Source of the DNA: Dactylonectria macrodidyma | Lineage: Eukaryota > Ascomycota > Sordariomycetes > Hypocreales > Nectriaceae | NCBI GenBank assembly: GCA_020744425.1 | Contig: JAGMUV010000012.1 | Span: 1,302,001 to 1,366,000 of the forward strand | Length of the DNA: 64,000 nt | Direction of reading: 5' to 3' | Shown here: positions 10,090 to 21,115 of the stretch, in pieces | Position numbering within the stretch: the first letter of the stretch is position 1 | Layout of the letters: each line of letters begins with the position of its first letter | Translations under genes and position numbers: made by a program | The notes under the pieces: model-generated | Told to the model about the DNA's origin: nothing | Database searches by the model: none | Seen by the model: the letters and a program-made list of their open reading frames with translations, nothing else

Positions 10090-10583
10090 TGTTGGAAGTG
10101 GCCCGGAATGAGGGGTGCCGAGATTTCAAGGGTGAGATTCAATGCCGCAAGGCATTCCCGCCCCCCCCCTGATAATTATACCAAAATTCCTATGCAACTA
10201 GGGGAATGTAGGAGTACAAATACCCCTACTCAATCCCTCGGTTAGAAGCCTTCCTCGTAGCTCAATGATATCTCTTCTGCCCACGCCCTTAGTTGCACAA
10301 CTCGTCTTTTGAGACCTGTCGCTCTCGAGCGTGTGTGTGTCTTTGGTGTCGGCGTTGATTGGTTAGTCGAGAGTTCAAGCCGAGACCCCTACGGGCTGGG
10401 CCCGATCAGGCCTCGGCAAGAGTCCCAACTGTTGCCCAGCCAACTATCGAGATCAACGCAGACTTCTTTTTGTCAGGCTGGAATTCTTCCAGCCCTGCGT
10501 TCCGCTCTCCTTTTCCTTAGGATTAGTTCACTCGTAGTACTCGCCATAGTTTGTTGCAAGTACACACACTTTGGACCGTTACA
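10090..10583 (+). repeat. Solo LTR nested in the integrase transposon
   Basis: The 494-bp block begins TGTTGGAAGTGG and ends GGACCGTTACA, with TGT...ACA ends typical of an LTR. A degenerate relative lies at 3826-3978. The flanking pentamers are CCTAT and ATAGG, so no direct target duplication is seen. No internal retrotransposon sequence accompanies it. Confidence 0.6.
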
Positions 10584-11110
10584 ATAGGCGAATTGTCATC
10601 GGCGGCGAGGGACTTGAATGTCGAAACATCCTCGCCCTTGATCTTGGAATCGACGGTCGTCGCCATTGTATGAGCTCGATCGGGTTCGGTCGTGCTCTAT
10701 GGGGCGCGTTTGGGTTCGTACGTATCCGGATAGGGTAGTTTTCTGCACGGACCTGTCGATATAAGGTTAGCGTCCTGCACAGAAAATATGTCAACGTAGA
10801 GGAAAAATGGGCAAAAGGCGCATTTGACTATAGCTTTCGCGATAGTTTTTGTACAGAGAAAAACTATATCGCATGCTATAGATGCTTCAAAAATGCGTAT
10901 ATCGCTATACATATCTGAAAATGAGTGCAAGGAAGAAAGAAAAAACACATGGTAGGAGCTGCTGATGTTTTTAGAATGGGCTGTATGACTAATTAAGCGG
11001 GGTATCCCAAAAATGGATATGCGATAGGCAACAATCGTCATTCACCCCTAGTGTATGCCAATTGAAATTTGAGTTGTGGGACACTTTGCGTTGCAGTCAA
11101 CCGTAGTTAG

Positions 11111-13070
11111 GGGAACCCAGACCCACAAGTACCCGTATTGGTGTTCACCCCAGGAAAGAGTTTAGATGGTAACGTTCTGAATTCTCGCTGTTCTTCAGTA
11201 CGCTAGACTGGGATGGAGGAGCCGGAGTGGATTGGGTTGCAGCGATAAATAGAAATTGCTTTATAAAGCCAATATGCAGTCAAAGTTTCTAGGGCCTGAG
11301 GCGCGCTGCAGATACGAGATATTTCGCTGTGGGAGAAACTTTCACCAGATCTCGATAGTGCCCGCCTTATTCTGTGGCTTTGGTCACCTTACATCATGTC
11401 ACTCTTCATCCTGTTTCCAAATGCCTAAAATGTAAGCAATGCATGGCGCTAAAATAGTGTTTACTAATCACGAATCATTCCGTCGACCCGGATCCTACTT
11501 TACTAAAGCAAGTCCTATGTCGACAGGATGAGAAATGTTAAGTTAGTAATCGGGTTAGTAACTTAATGGGTGAATGCCATTGAATCAGATGCGCTGTTGT
11601 GTTTTTATTCTATGTTCTTGATTGATGGTTGAGATTTTTGGTGCACACACTTGTTTGGTGCACGCGCTTGTGGAGGACGACATAGCGTTTTGGTGTGAAA
11701 GGTGCGCCGCGACTTGTAGGCGAGCGCAACAAGTGGGGTGCTTGTCTTATTTCACACAAGTGGAAGGATACGGGGTTGAAACTAAACTCCTTGCAATGAA
11801 GAGGACAAAAAGTTAATTTTTTTTAATTTTTTTTACCTGCCGACGTGCTCTTCAAGGCGCCAAACGTTTTCAAGGATTGCGGGGGTGTCTGACAGAAGGT
11901 GAGTTTCTGGCACGGTGACATCGGGAGGGCCGCACCCTGACACCAGCACATGCTATGGTTGGGTAGGGAGGGAAGTCAGGCTGATATATGTACCAAAAGT
12001 GGTGGTTGTTCTCAGTCGGACGAGACCATGTCGCATCGCCTAGTCTGGCCCGGAAGTCCTCGGTCCCCAACTTGTCCCGTGTGTCACAGAAGCTCGCCGA
12101 CTTCATGGCTGAGCAAACTGCCATCGCCCGTCGAGCTGCGAATCTCGCCATGCCTCATATCGAGCACACTAACAAGTACGCAAGCGACATACAGAGTACA
12201 GCCCAACTTGCAATGGCACTATGTACAGATGAAACCCCCGAAAAGGCTTCCAAGCTTTCCGGGGGGAGATGGAGCTCTCTCATCAAAGTTTCTCGCCCGC
12301 ATGCGCGGCGGGCGTATCAAGACGGCCGATTACCCGATTGGGCAAGTGGGCATCTGAGAGCACGGGCGCTTTCTCAGTTTGCCGAACTATGCGGCCTCGA
12401 CGCGATAACGTGTGTGGCTCAACGACACCTGGCAAGGGGATGACGTAGGAAGAGTTAATAGGATTAGTGCGGATACGAGGGGGGAAAAAAGGGCTGGGGG
12501 TCCTTTGTGGCGCGACGTGGCGTCCACCAGTAGCCACTCCGCTCGAGTAATCCACCAAAGGGTCCCTAGAAAACCCACGCGACTATTACTGTACGAAGTT
12601 CTAGCAACTCAACGAATACCGAACACGCCCAATCCCCGATTGGTAATGGATACTGAAAGAGTTGGCTCCAGTGGCTTGCACGATGAGACCATACAGGCGA
12701 CCAGAGACAGCGTGGATGACGACTTTCGCCCGCCCTGCTTACTTAGTCCGAGCCTTCGATCCGTAGCGTCTCAGATGGTGAGTAAGGATGGAGCTTGATT
12801 ACCCAGCAGATGAGGACCGGGGGGAGGGTTGGGTGCGAAGGCCAAGTGGTTGAGTGTCCGGCGGGTGGGTATAAGACGCGATGACATCTGGAGGGAAGAT
12901 GCAAGCCTCTTCCGTTGTGTTAATCCAACAAGCTTAGGCTTATTATCTCTGAGAGTCTCTTTCCGAACTCCTTTCGACACAGACGTTGCCATATCTTGAT
13001 ATCCTATTGTATCCATACATACGTATCTTGATAACTCTACCCCTAGCACGCCCCTCTGCACAGCAACACA
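11111..13070. other. Long stretch without a recognised gene
   Basis: The first about 45 bp are the right half of the repeat into which the integrase transposon inserted. There is a T-rich run at about 11815-11836. ORFs at 11988-12443 and 12412-12798 (+) have no motif I recognise and overlap in different frames, so I do not call them. The last few hundred bases hold the promoter and leader of the MFS gene. Confidence 0.5.
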
Positions 13071-15035
13071 ATGGCAGACATCATCCGAGACGCCCCTCTG
13101 GGGCAACTCATCCGTTTCCTCACCAATAACAAGTACTTCAAATACCCTGAAGAGAAGCCCGACTTTATGCTGCCCGACCCCTGGACCACCCTCATGAACA
13201 ACCCCGATACCGTCGTCGACGAAGGGTCCTCCAAATCAGGCGACACGAACATCGCAGCCAACTCCTCTGCCGCCTCCTCCATCGTCCACGGCGACCCAGA
13301 CGAAGAGGGCAAGTCCAGGCCCAAGCCAGAGCAGGATGAGGACCCTGAGCGAGGACCTCGGCCTGATGCTCCTCCTCTGAGGCTCCATCGCACGCGGACT
13401 CAGCAGGAGACACAGGCTTATACGATCGAACGGTTCCATGTCGATGAGCAACATGATATCGAGAAGGTTCAGTCTATTCCTGTTGTGCCCAAGAGGACAA
13501 AGGATGGCGCTATTCTCGTCGACTGGTACTATTCAGATGATGCCGATAACCCTCAGAACTGGACGAACAAGAAGAGACTTGGCATCTCGCTGATTATATG
13601 TTTGTACACCTTTGTGGTGTATACATCGTCAGCCATCTACACCTCCTCAACCGAAGGCGTCATGCACGCTTTCGGTGTAAGTCAACTCAAGGCCACGCTC
13701 GGTCTGTCTATCTACGTTCTAGGCTACGGCATCGGTCCTCTGCTGTTCTCGCCCCTGAGTGAGATCCCTCGCATTGGCCGCAACCCTGTCTACATCATCA
13801 CCATGTTTCTCTTCGTCATCATCTCGATCCCGACGGCGCTGGTGGGCAACTATCCCGGCCTCATCGTCCTGCGTTTCCTTCAGGGCTTCTTTGGCTCGCC
13901 TTGTCTGGCTTCGGGCGGTGCATCGCTCGGTGACATGTACAGCTTAATGGCTCTACCATATGCCCTGATGGCTTGGGTCGCCGCCGCCTACTGTGGACGT
14001 AAGTCTCCTATCTCTTGTCTCTTCTAATAACATACTGACATGCCTTTCAACAGCCGCCCTCGGTCCCCTGATTAGCGGCTTCGCCGTCCCTGCCAAGTCC
14101 TGGCGCTGGTCCCTGTACGAGAGCATCTGGGCTTCTGCTCCCATCTTCATCCTCATGTTCCTCCTCCTCCCCGAGACGAGCGGCGCCAACATTCTACTCC
14201 GTCGCGCTAAGCGCCTCCGCAAGCTCACGGGTAACAAACGCTTCATGTCCCAGAGCGAGATTGACCAGCTCAATATGAAGGTCTCGGCGATTGCTATCGA
14301 TGCTTTGATCAAGCCTATGGAAATCACCATCAAGGACCCCGCTGTTCTGTTCGTGCAGGTCTACACTGCTATCATCTATGGCATCTACTACTCTTGTAAG
14401 TGTCACTCCGCTCTACTACAGTCGGGGATCGGCCGCTAACTCAACACACAGTCTTCGAGGTCTTCCCCCGCGTCTACCCCGTTTATTACAACATGAACCT
14501 TGGCGAGATCGGTCTGGTCTTCCTCTGCATTTTGGTGGCCTGTATCATTGGAGTGGTTGTCTACTTCGCCTACCTGTACTACTACGTGGACCCTCGCATC
14601 GCGAAGCTAGGCTGGCCGGTCCAAGAGTCCCGCCTCCTCCCTGCGCTTCCAGCTTCGATTGGCCCTACCATCGGTCTCTTCCTCTTCGCATGGACAGCTC
14701 GTGCTTCAGTCCACTGGATTGTGCCGACCATCGGCATCACTATTTACGGTGCTACTGTCTTCGTCGTCATGCAGTGTATCTTCGTTTACATTCCTCTCAG
14801 CTACCCGATGTACGCTGCTAGTCTGTTCGCTGCGAACGACTTCTTCCGAAGTGCTTTTGCTTGTGGCAGCGTTCTCTTCGCTCAGCCACTCTTTGACAAC
14901 CTCGGCGTTGCCAAGGGTACGAGTCTGCTCGGTGGACTGAGCGTCATCGGGATCATCGGGATCTGGCTGCTGTACTTCTATGGCGCTGGGCTGCGATCGC
15001 TCAGCAAATTTGCGGTCTCTGAGCATGTGGAATAA
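13071..15035 (+). CDS. MFS multidrug transporter of the Flr1/Mdr1 type
   Basis: Three exons (13071-13998, 14054-14395, 14452-15035), with introns of 55 and 56 bp bounded by GTAAGT and CAG, encode 617 residues. A long hydrophilic N-terminal region (about 1-170, with DWYYSDDADNPQNW) precedes about 12 membrane segments. The loop LSEIPRIGRNPVYI matches the motif-A variant of the fungal drug:proton antiporters related to Flr1 and CaMDR1. The product is a plasma-membrane exporter driven by the proton gradient; the substrate is unknown. All splice junctions keep the frame and no damage is seen, so this looks like a functional host gene between repeats. It has no metabolic cluster around it. Confidence 0.9.
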
Positions 15036-15142
15036 ATACCTTGGATTATCAACTTCATAAGTTTTAGTTTGTTAGTCTAAAGCTGGATAATGGAGGATAG
15101 AGTTGATAGATGATGTAGATAATAGCACATGACTTTCGACAT

Positions 15143-15340
15143 GCGGGGTATCTAAAATACCGGTCGCCAGGACTGCTTGACGGATGATCGGCACTTGCCA
15201 GTTTCAAGGACCAATTAGGTGGTAAATTTCAATCAAAGGCGAGGGACCTAGCCGAAGATGGAGAATGAATCCTCCAATCACACATTGGAGGAACGCAGAC
15301 CCCAAGAACTGGTGTTTAGCCCCCAGGAATGACCTGTATA
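15143..15340 (+). repeat. Uninterrupted paralogue of the integrase transposon's target
   Basis: It aligns with 5830-5969 and then 11111-11155 without the 5.1-kb insertion. The pentamer ATTGG at 15284-15288 occupies the place of the GTTAG duplication. It is a diverged dispersed repeat of unknown family. Confidence 0.8.
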
Positions 15341-15751
15341 TCGTCGTGTCGGTGAGTTTCTTAACATGTTATGCAGGTTGCCCATGTATGTCAGAGAGGC
15401 GCCGCAACTATTTCAGCTCTCAAACTCCAAACGCGTCACCGAGATATAACAAAAAGATCCTTTGCTAATAATCAGGGGCCCGACCAATAACCATGCAATT
15501 AAATTAACTTGACTCTATCACATTCTGAATCACGGAGCTGGATCTATCTAGTGGGATGTTTCAGCCTTCCGCTTATGCGATGTCAGCATTTGGACTACCC
15601 GTCAATTCACTGCTTCTCAAACAATCTTCCATTGACTACATCGCAGAGGTAGCCTAGTTTTCAAGCCTCATCTCCTTTAAGAGGCTCTTGTTTGCCACTT
15701 GCCTACTTGAATCTTACATGCAAGAGGCGTAGGGCTTCCACTAGGGCTATG
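15341..15751. other. Non-coding spacer before the gypsy element
   Basis: No gene, repeat or RNA recognised. The five bases before the LTR (CTATG) do not match those beyond the other LTR. Confidence 0.5.
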
Positions 15752-15967
15752 TGTGAAAGGCCTCTAGCGAGTTGATTCAACTAACTAGTCCCTATGCTGT
15801 TTACTTTCAAGATGAAGAATAGAAAGAATCTGAATACAAACTGGGTGCGTGAAGACGCGTTATATCTTCTTTAATATAGAAGATTCGAGAATCAACTCGA
15901 TGGCGCTGTGGAGAAGAATTCGGGCTTGGCGGCAGAGCCGCCAGCCAAGTGGGCCTGACCCGTTACA
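15752..15967 (-). repeat. 3' LTR of the gypsy element
   Basis: 216 bp, about 95% like the 5' LTR, with TGT...ACA ends in the sense direction. It differs from the 5' LTR by small indels and point changes, one of them in the segment complementary to the primer-binding site. Confidence 0.9.
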
Positions 15968-18900
15968 TTACCCCCCTCCTCCAGAGTTGGCGTGTATCTC
16001 ACGATGATTTTCGAAGTTGACTCTCTTCTTCTTCCGCTTTGTCCATTGTTTCCATGCATCCGTATGCCGTACAGCACTGAGATGCTCCCACGTGGGTCTC
16101 GAATAGTCCACCCACTTCACGAGCACTTTCTTGTGTGTGCCTTCCTTCTTTTCATCGAGGATACGTTCAACGAGGTACATCTCTTGACCGTCCACCAGCA
16201 CTGGTGGGGCGCTCTCGTGATCGACCTGCTGTGAAGGAAGCGGGTCGTCAGGGACGGGCCGGAGCAAATCGACATGGAATACCGGGTGTATGCGTCCGGG
16301 CACGTCTAACTTGTAGGCGTGTGGGTTAATCTCCTCGACCACTTGGTATTTTGCATGTAGCCAGTCCAACTTCTTACAAGGCCGTGACGTCTTGACGTTC
16401 TTCAGATTAAGGTATACCCAGTCTCCAGGCTTGTAGCGGGGCGAGGCAGTTCTGTGCCTGTTGGCTTGGGCTTGCTGTATCTCTTGGGCCATAGCTATTG
16501 CAGCTTGCGCAAACTCTGTGGCGTCCTGAAGTCTCTGGATGAAGTCTTCTGCCATAACCTCGCCCTCCCTCGCATCTTCTGCTCTTCGATCCTCGACTAG
16601 CTGAATTGGCTCGTTGTGGTAGCCGTGCATGAAGAAGAACGGGCTGAGGCCAGTAGAGGCCGCGTCCCTCTCGTTGATTGTTGCCATGGCTATTGGTAGC
16701 AGATCTAGCCAATTCTCTTGGAGATAGTTTGTCCATATTCGCAGGATCTTCTCAACCTCTTGGTTCATTCGCTCCGTCGCTCCATCCGTCTGTGGGTGGT
16801 ACGCCGTCGATAGCCGCTGCTCGATCTGCAGCAGTTTGCAGAAGTGTTTCCACATGTCGCTGACAAACTGGGGCCCATGATCACTGGTTATGGCTGTCGG
16901 GATACCATGGACCGGGTAGTGCCGTTCGAAGAGTCTCTTAGCAACCGCTTCTGAGGAGATATCGCTCATGCCTTCGAGTTCGACGCCTTTGGTAAGCCGG
17001 TCCGTGACTACCATGCAGTTCGTCGCGCCGTCTCGTCCCGATGGTGGGAGGTCCGTAATGAAGTCGATAGTGACCTCGCTCCATATTCGTTGCGGAATGG
17101 GTAATGGCTTCAGGAGCCCTCTCTTCGTGTCTCTCTAAATGGTGTTCCTTCCGCAGACCTCACAGTTACGCACGAACTGGCGTACTTCGCTAGCTGCGCC
17201 CGGCCAAAAGAAACGTCTCGACAGGATGGAGTACGTAAGGTCTCTTCCCGGGTGCCCGGTAATGTGGGAGTCGTGTGTTGCTTGAATAATCTTCGTGCGC
17301 AGCGGCTCAGAGTTGGGTATCCAGACACGATTCCGGAAGCATAGGAGACCTCTGTCATCCAGTGAGCATTCTGAGATACTCACAACCTTCTCCTTTTACA
17401 ACTGTGTCAGTAAGTTCTTCTCTCCATTCGCTACTAGCTTCGTGAGTTCCTGGTAGAGCTTGTCCTCTCGGCGTGCGGCGTCCTAAAGTTGCTGCAATTC
17501 CTGGTCCTCGAATAACCTGATATCCTTTTCGAAATCAAACTCCAGGGCGCCCTCAGTGTTGGTGGAAACTGTCGAGATGCGTACCCTTCTAAGATGGTCG
17601 TCCTGAAAGAGCCTCATAATGCGTGCCTTGAGCCGCTCGTCCGAGTAGTCGGCTGGCATATCTTGGTCTCGTCGAGAGAGCGCGTCTGGCAGTCCAGCCT
17701 TCTTTCCGGGTCTCCATTCGAGTGTGAAATGGAACCTGGATAAGAACTCCGACTATCGTACTTGTCTTTCTGTTAATCTTCTCTCTAAATAGAAGTATTT
17801 CAGATTCTGATGGTCTGTGAGGATCCTGAAATTCTTTATAGCATGCAGCTCTGGTTCCCATTGCTCCAGACACCTCACAATAGCAAGCAGTTCCTTGTCG
17901 TGAATAGCGTAGTTGACCTCTGCTGGCGAGTGTTTCTTCGAGAAATAGGCGACAGGCCGTAATAGTCTGTCTTCGTTGTCTCGCTGGGAGAGGACACCCC
18001 CAGTGACAAATCCTGAAGAATCTGCCTCCACGATAGTCTCTCTCTCCGGGTGGAAATGAGCTAGAATAGGGGCCGTAATCAATAGCTCCTTAAGCTTCTC
18101 AAAGGCTTCTTCACATAGGTCGTCCCAACGGAAGGGTACGTCCTTTTTCGTTAGTCGTATCAGCGGCTCTGCTATCTCTGAGAACTCAGGCATGAAAATC
18201 CTGTAGAAGTTCGCGAAACCGATAAAGGCTCTAACGGCTTTTACGTTCGTTGGCGTAGTCCATTCCTTGACAGCCTTGACTTTCTCAGGATCGACTCGGA
18301 TCCCGTTCTCCGCCTCGATAATGAACCCGAGATATTTCACCGTCTTGACTTCGAATTCGCTCTTGTTGATGTCTAGCTGTAGCCCAGCATCCATTAGGCG
18401 TTGGAGGACCCTGCCGACTTTGTCGCGGTGGTCTTGAATGCTTCCAGAAGAGAAGATCAACACGTTGTCGATGTATGCTGACACGAAATCGTCTAGGTAG
18501 TCTTGTAGCACACTGTTGATATACCGTTGAAAGGCTGCGGGTGCACCTGTCAGTCCAAATGGGACTACCAGCCATTCAAAAGATCCGTAGCGTGTTCTGA
18601 AGGCCGTCTTTTCTTCGTCTCCGGGGGCGACCCTGATCTTGTGGAATGCTGCTATAACATCTAGCTTCGTGAACCACTTTGCCTTTGCCACAGTGCGTAG
18701 CGTTTCGTTGAGTAAGGGCAGGGGATAGCGGTCCTTCTTGGTGATGTTGTTCAATCCTCGGTAATCCACACAAAAGCGAACGCCTCCACCAGGCTTTTTC
18801 ACCATGAGAACCGGTGCCGCCGCGGGTGAACTGCTAACTCTGATAAACTCCTTGTCGAGAAGCTCTGTAAGCGTCTTCCGCAGTACCAATAGCTCTTCGC

Positions 18901-19657
18901 GAGACATGCCATAAAGCGGACCCCAGGGTAGGGGTTTCTCGCGGCCGTGTTCGTCTCGTAGGACTTCGATCTTCAGGTCAACGCCTGGCCTGTGGGGAGG
19001 TAACTGGTTGGCCAGTTGTCGAGAGAAGGCTTGTAACCACTTGTGGTAGTGTGGTGGCAACTTCTCCACTGGGTCGATCTTTGGTTTCGGTCTCAAGGCT
19101 TTGTCGATGTCCGCCATCGTGACGGCATAAACTCCAACGCCGCCTGTACGTCTGTTGCGGCGCACGTCGCCTAGAAAGGCAGCGGCCATCACCTTCGAGA
19201 CCTCTAGTCGAGCGGGCCGATAGCGCTGTCGGTCTTGTACTCGAGCTCCACTGGTTCCGATCTCCAAGTATCCTTCCTTCGCATGAATGTGAACGTCTTG
19301 ATCCTCCATCCATCGTTTTCCTAGAATCATATCCCAGTTAAGGTCGTCAATGACGTACATAAATACACGGCGCTGTTGGTGTCCGTCTAGGTCGATCGAT
19401 AAGTAAGTGATCTTGTCGATCTTAACCTCCTTGCCGTCTCCTGCTGCATTCTCGAGGATGCGAGGTTGAACAGGTATATGTGGCAGCTGAAGAGATTGGA
19501 AGGTCCGTTTGCTAACCGCGCCGTAGCAGAGGCAACCATAGTCGACGAGGGATGGTACGAAGTCCGTTCCATTCACCCTAACGTCTGCTATGAATGGATC
19601 TCCATCCATTCTCTTTTTACCGGTTGTCTCCCATTCTCTCACAGCCGCCGCGTGTTC
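15968..19657 (-). pseudogene. pol: gypsy pol polyprotein, broken by nonsense codons
   Basis: Same frame as gag throughout. After the gag TAG (19658-19660) come stops at 17753-17755, 17483-17485, 17396-17398 and 17135-17137, each TAG or TAA. Domains in order: aspartic protease, with LVDYGC where D-S/T-G is expected; reverse transcriptase (KLDVIAAFHKI, VPFGLTGAPAAFQ), whose active site reads YIDN instead of YIDD (Asn at 18464-18466); RNase H (PVAYFSKK, NYAIHDKELLAI); integrase with HHCC-type residues, Asp in IDFITDLP, Asp in TSDHGPQF and Glu in GATERMNQE; and a C-terminal chromodomain (YLVERILDEKK, KWVDYSRPTWE) that would read chromatin marks at the target. Cannot make active enzyme as it stands. 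Confidence 0.92.
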
Positions 19658-20977
19658 CTAGTCTGAATCTCCATCGCTCTGGAGAGTGGCATCTTCGTCT
19701 TCTTCAACGATCGCGGCGTTGGTAACCGAGGGGCGCGAGGGGGCTGTGGCGTTGACTTGAGTGCGTCTGGTTACGCTCCCGGGCCGAATAGGTGCGGCTA
19801 ATGGACAGCGTTCGATTCTGCAGTTATCTCTTCCGCAACGGAGACAACGTCCTTCGCGGTAGCGTGCATCCATTTCATCCTGATCGACCCACTTGGCACG
19901 CTTACCGAGCAAAGCCTGATCCTCTGGTCGCCGGGACTGGTAGCCATTCGTGTTCTTGCCGCCGCGGGTGCGCCCAGCGTTTACTTGAGTGGATGCTTGT
20001 GGGGTTGGCTCCCATTCCATCATGTCCTCTCTTCTGACCTCAGCCTGCTGGACAAGCTGTTGCTGAGATCTCTGGCTGCTCTGGCTACCGTGGTTGTCCA
20101 AGCCCCTCGTGTTGCCGCGAGGTTTCTTCCACTGGCCTAACAGTTCCATCTGGCTGCTAAGCGAGTCGCACCTCTTTGCCAGCCCAACGTAGGTGCTAAT
20201 CGCGACGGGATCAGAGCCTATAAGAGCGGCCTTCATTCTGTCGTTTAGTGCCTCCTGGAGGTAAGAGATCTTGCTGTCATCTGGCCAATATTCGGCATTG
20301 GCGTTGGCGATCTCTTTCTCGAAACGAGGGTAGAACGATGTAAAGGGTTCGTTTTCTCCTTGCTTAATCGAGTGCAGGTTGCGAGTAGCTCTCTGTTTAC
20401 GATCCTTCTCTCCGTACAACAGTTCAAGGCGGTTGAGCAGTTCAGCCACGTTAAACGTCCTCTTCTCAATTTGCATCTCCGCAAAGGTGGTCACATTGTC
20501 TTTAGCCTTGCCTTCCAGGCTCATAAAGACATACATGAAGTGGCCCTCTGCGTCTCCAAGGGCTTCGCCGTCGACTCGTAGCTTCCCTTCGGTCTCCAAC
20601 TTCCAGCTACGCCACTGGGACTTGTCACCACTGTACTTCGGGACATCTCGCAGCTTGGGGCGCTTAATCGGGTGGGGACTGTAAGTGATAACCGTATTGG
20701 CGGGATCGGCGGTGATAGAAGGGTTGGTAGTAGTGTTGGGAGTGACAGGAACAGCGGTTGTCTCATTGCCTTCTGGCGCCAGCGTGGGCGCTGGTGTGGG
20801 CTGTATAGACTGGATGGACGTTTCCAGTGCTAACAGCTTCAACTTCGTTTCCTCGTTTGCCTCTCTTAGGGCCATATTCTCGGACCGCATAAGCCTGACT
20901 TCGCTCAAGAGTTGCTCGAGTACGCTAGCCGACTGGCTAGTGGTTTCCCCCTGAGTCATGCCGTCTGAGTGGTCCAT
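19658..20977 (-). CDS. gag: gypsy gag protein
   Basis: 439 residues from the ATG at 20977. Visible are an N-terminal coiled-coil region (LLSEVRLMRSENMALREANEE), a Pro/Thr linker, and a retrotransposon gag domain (about 120-290, with WKLETEGKL and SFYPRFEKEI). Near the C-terminus is a zinc-knuckle-like C-x2-C-x4-C-x4-C (CLRCGRDNCRIERC) in which Cys replaces the usual His. Gag would assemble the virus-like particle and bind the RNA. It ends with TAG in the pol frame, so gag and pol were either one ORF or joined by readthrough. Confidence 0.85.
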   Translation of the reverse strand: MDHSDGMTQGETTSQSASVLEQLLSEVRLMRSENMALREANEETKLKLLALETSIQSIQPTPAPTLAPEGNETTAVPVTPNTTTNPSITADPANTVITYSPHPIKRPKLRDVPKYSGDKSQWRSWKLETEGKLRVDGEALGDAEGHFMYVFMSLEGKAKDNVTTFAEMQIEKRTFNVAELLNRLELLYGEKDRKQRATRNLHSIKQGENEPFTSFYPRFEKEIANANAEYWPDDSKISYLQEALNDRMKAALIGSDPVAISTYVGLAKRCDSLSSQMELLGQWKKPRGNTRGLDNHGSQSSQRSQQQLVQQAEVRREDMMEWEPTPQASTQVNAGRTRGGKNTNGYQSRRPEDQALLGKRAKWVDQDEMDARYREGRCLRCGRDNCRIERCPLAAPIRPGSVTRRTQVNATAPSRPSVTNAAIVEEDEDATLQSDGDSD

Positions 20978-21103
20978 TATTCTTCTACGCTTGTGGCTTC
21001 TGGTGCTTCTAACTTCTTGACTCCGGGTGCTCCGGGTGCTTCGGGTACTTCGGGTGCTTCGGCTGACTTTTTGACTTCTGGACTTCAGCAGACTTCTGAA
21101 GTG

Positions 21104-21115
21104 ACCTTGAAAGTA
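21104..21115 (-). promoter_or_regulatory. Putative self-priming primer-binding site
   Basis: Directly inside the 5' LTR, the sense strand reads TACTTTCAAGGT. This is perfectly complementary over 12 nt to sense ACCTTGAAAGTA inside the same LTR (21166-21177). That is the layout of self-primed elements such as Tf1, where the 5' end of the RNA folds onto the primer-binding site. No tRNA match was recognised. Confidence 0.6.

Larger units (their letters stand above)
5975..11105. mobile_element. Integrase-type DNA transposon with three genes, 5131 bp
   Basis: Terminal inverted repeats of 38 bp (5975-6012 and 11068-11105, starting TACGGTTGACTG) differ at three positions, all T/C. They are flanked by the 5-bp direct repeat GTTAG (5970-5974 and 11106-11110). 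The uninterrupted paralogous target at 15284-15288 reads ATTGG with matching sequence on both sides. Inside are a Cys-rich DUF3716-like gene (+), a 389-aa gene (+) and a spliced DDE integrase gene (-), all open. A solo LTR (10090-10583) is nested between the integrase start and the right end. Retroviral-type integrase, short TIRs and a 5-bp duplication recall the Ginger, IS3EU and Maverick groups, but size and gene content match none of them exactly; the family is unresolved. Confidence 0.9.

Noticed and set aside
10085..10588. A target-site duplication for the solo LTR at 10090-10583
   Set aside because: The flanks CCTAT and ATAGG are inverted, not direct, repeats, so no duplication is claimed.
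11988..12798. Overlapping ORFs of 151 and 128 codons that might be a gene
   Set aside because: They lie in different frames, have no recognised domain, and neither can be joined by a convincing intron.
21001..21075. Short CGGGTGCTT-like tandem repeats before gag
   Set aside because: A simple low-complexity leader repeat of the gypsy element with no sign of function.
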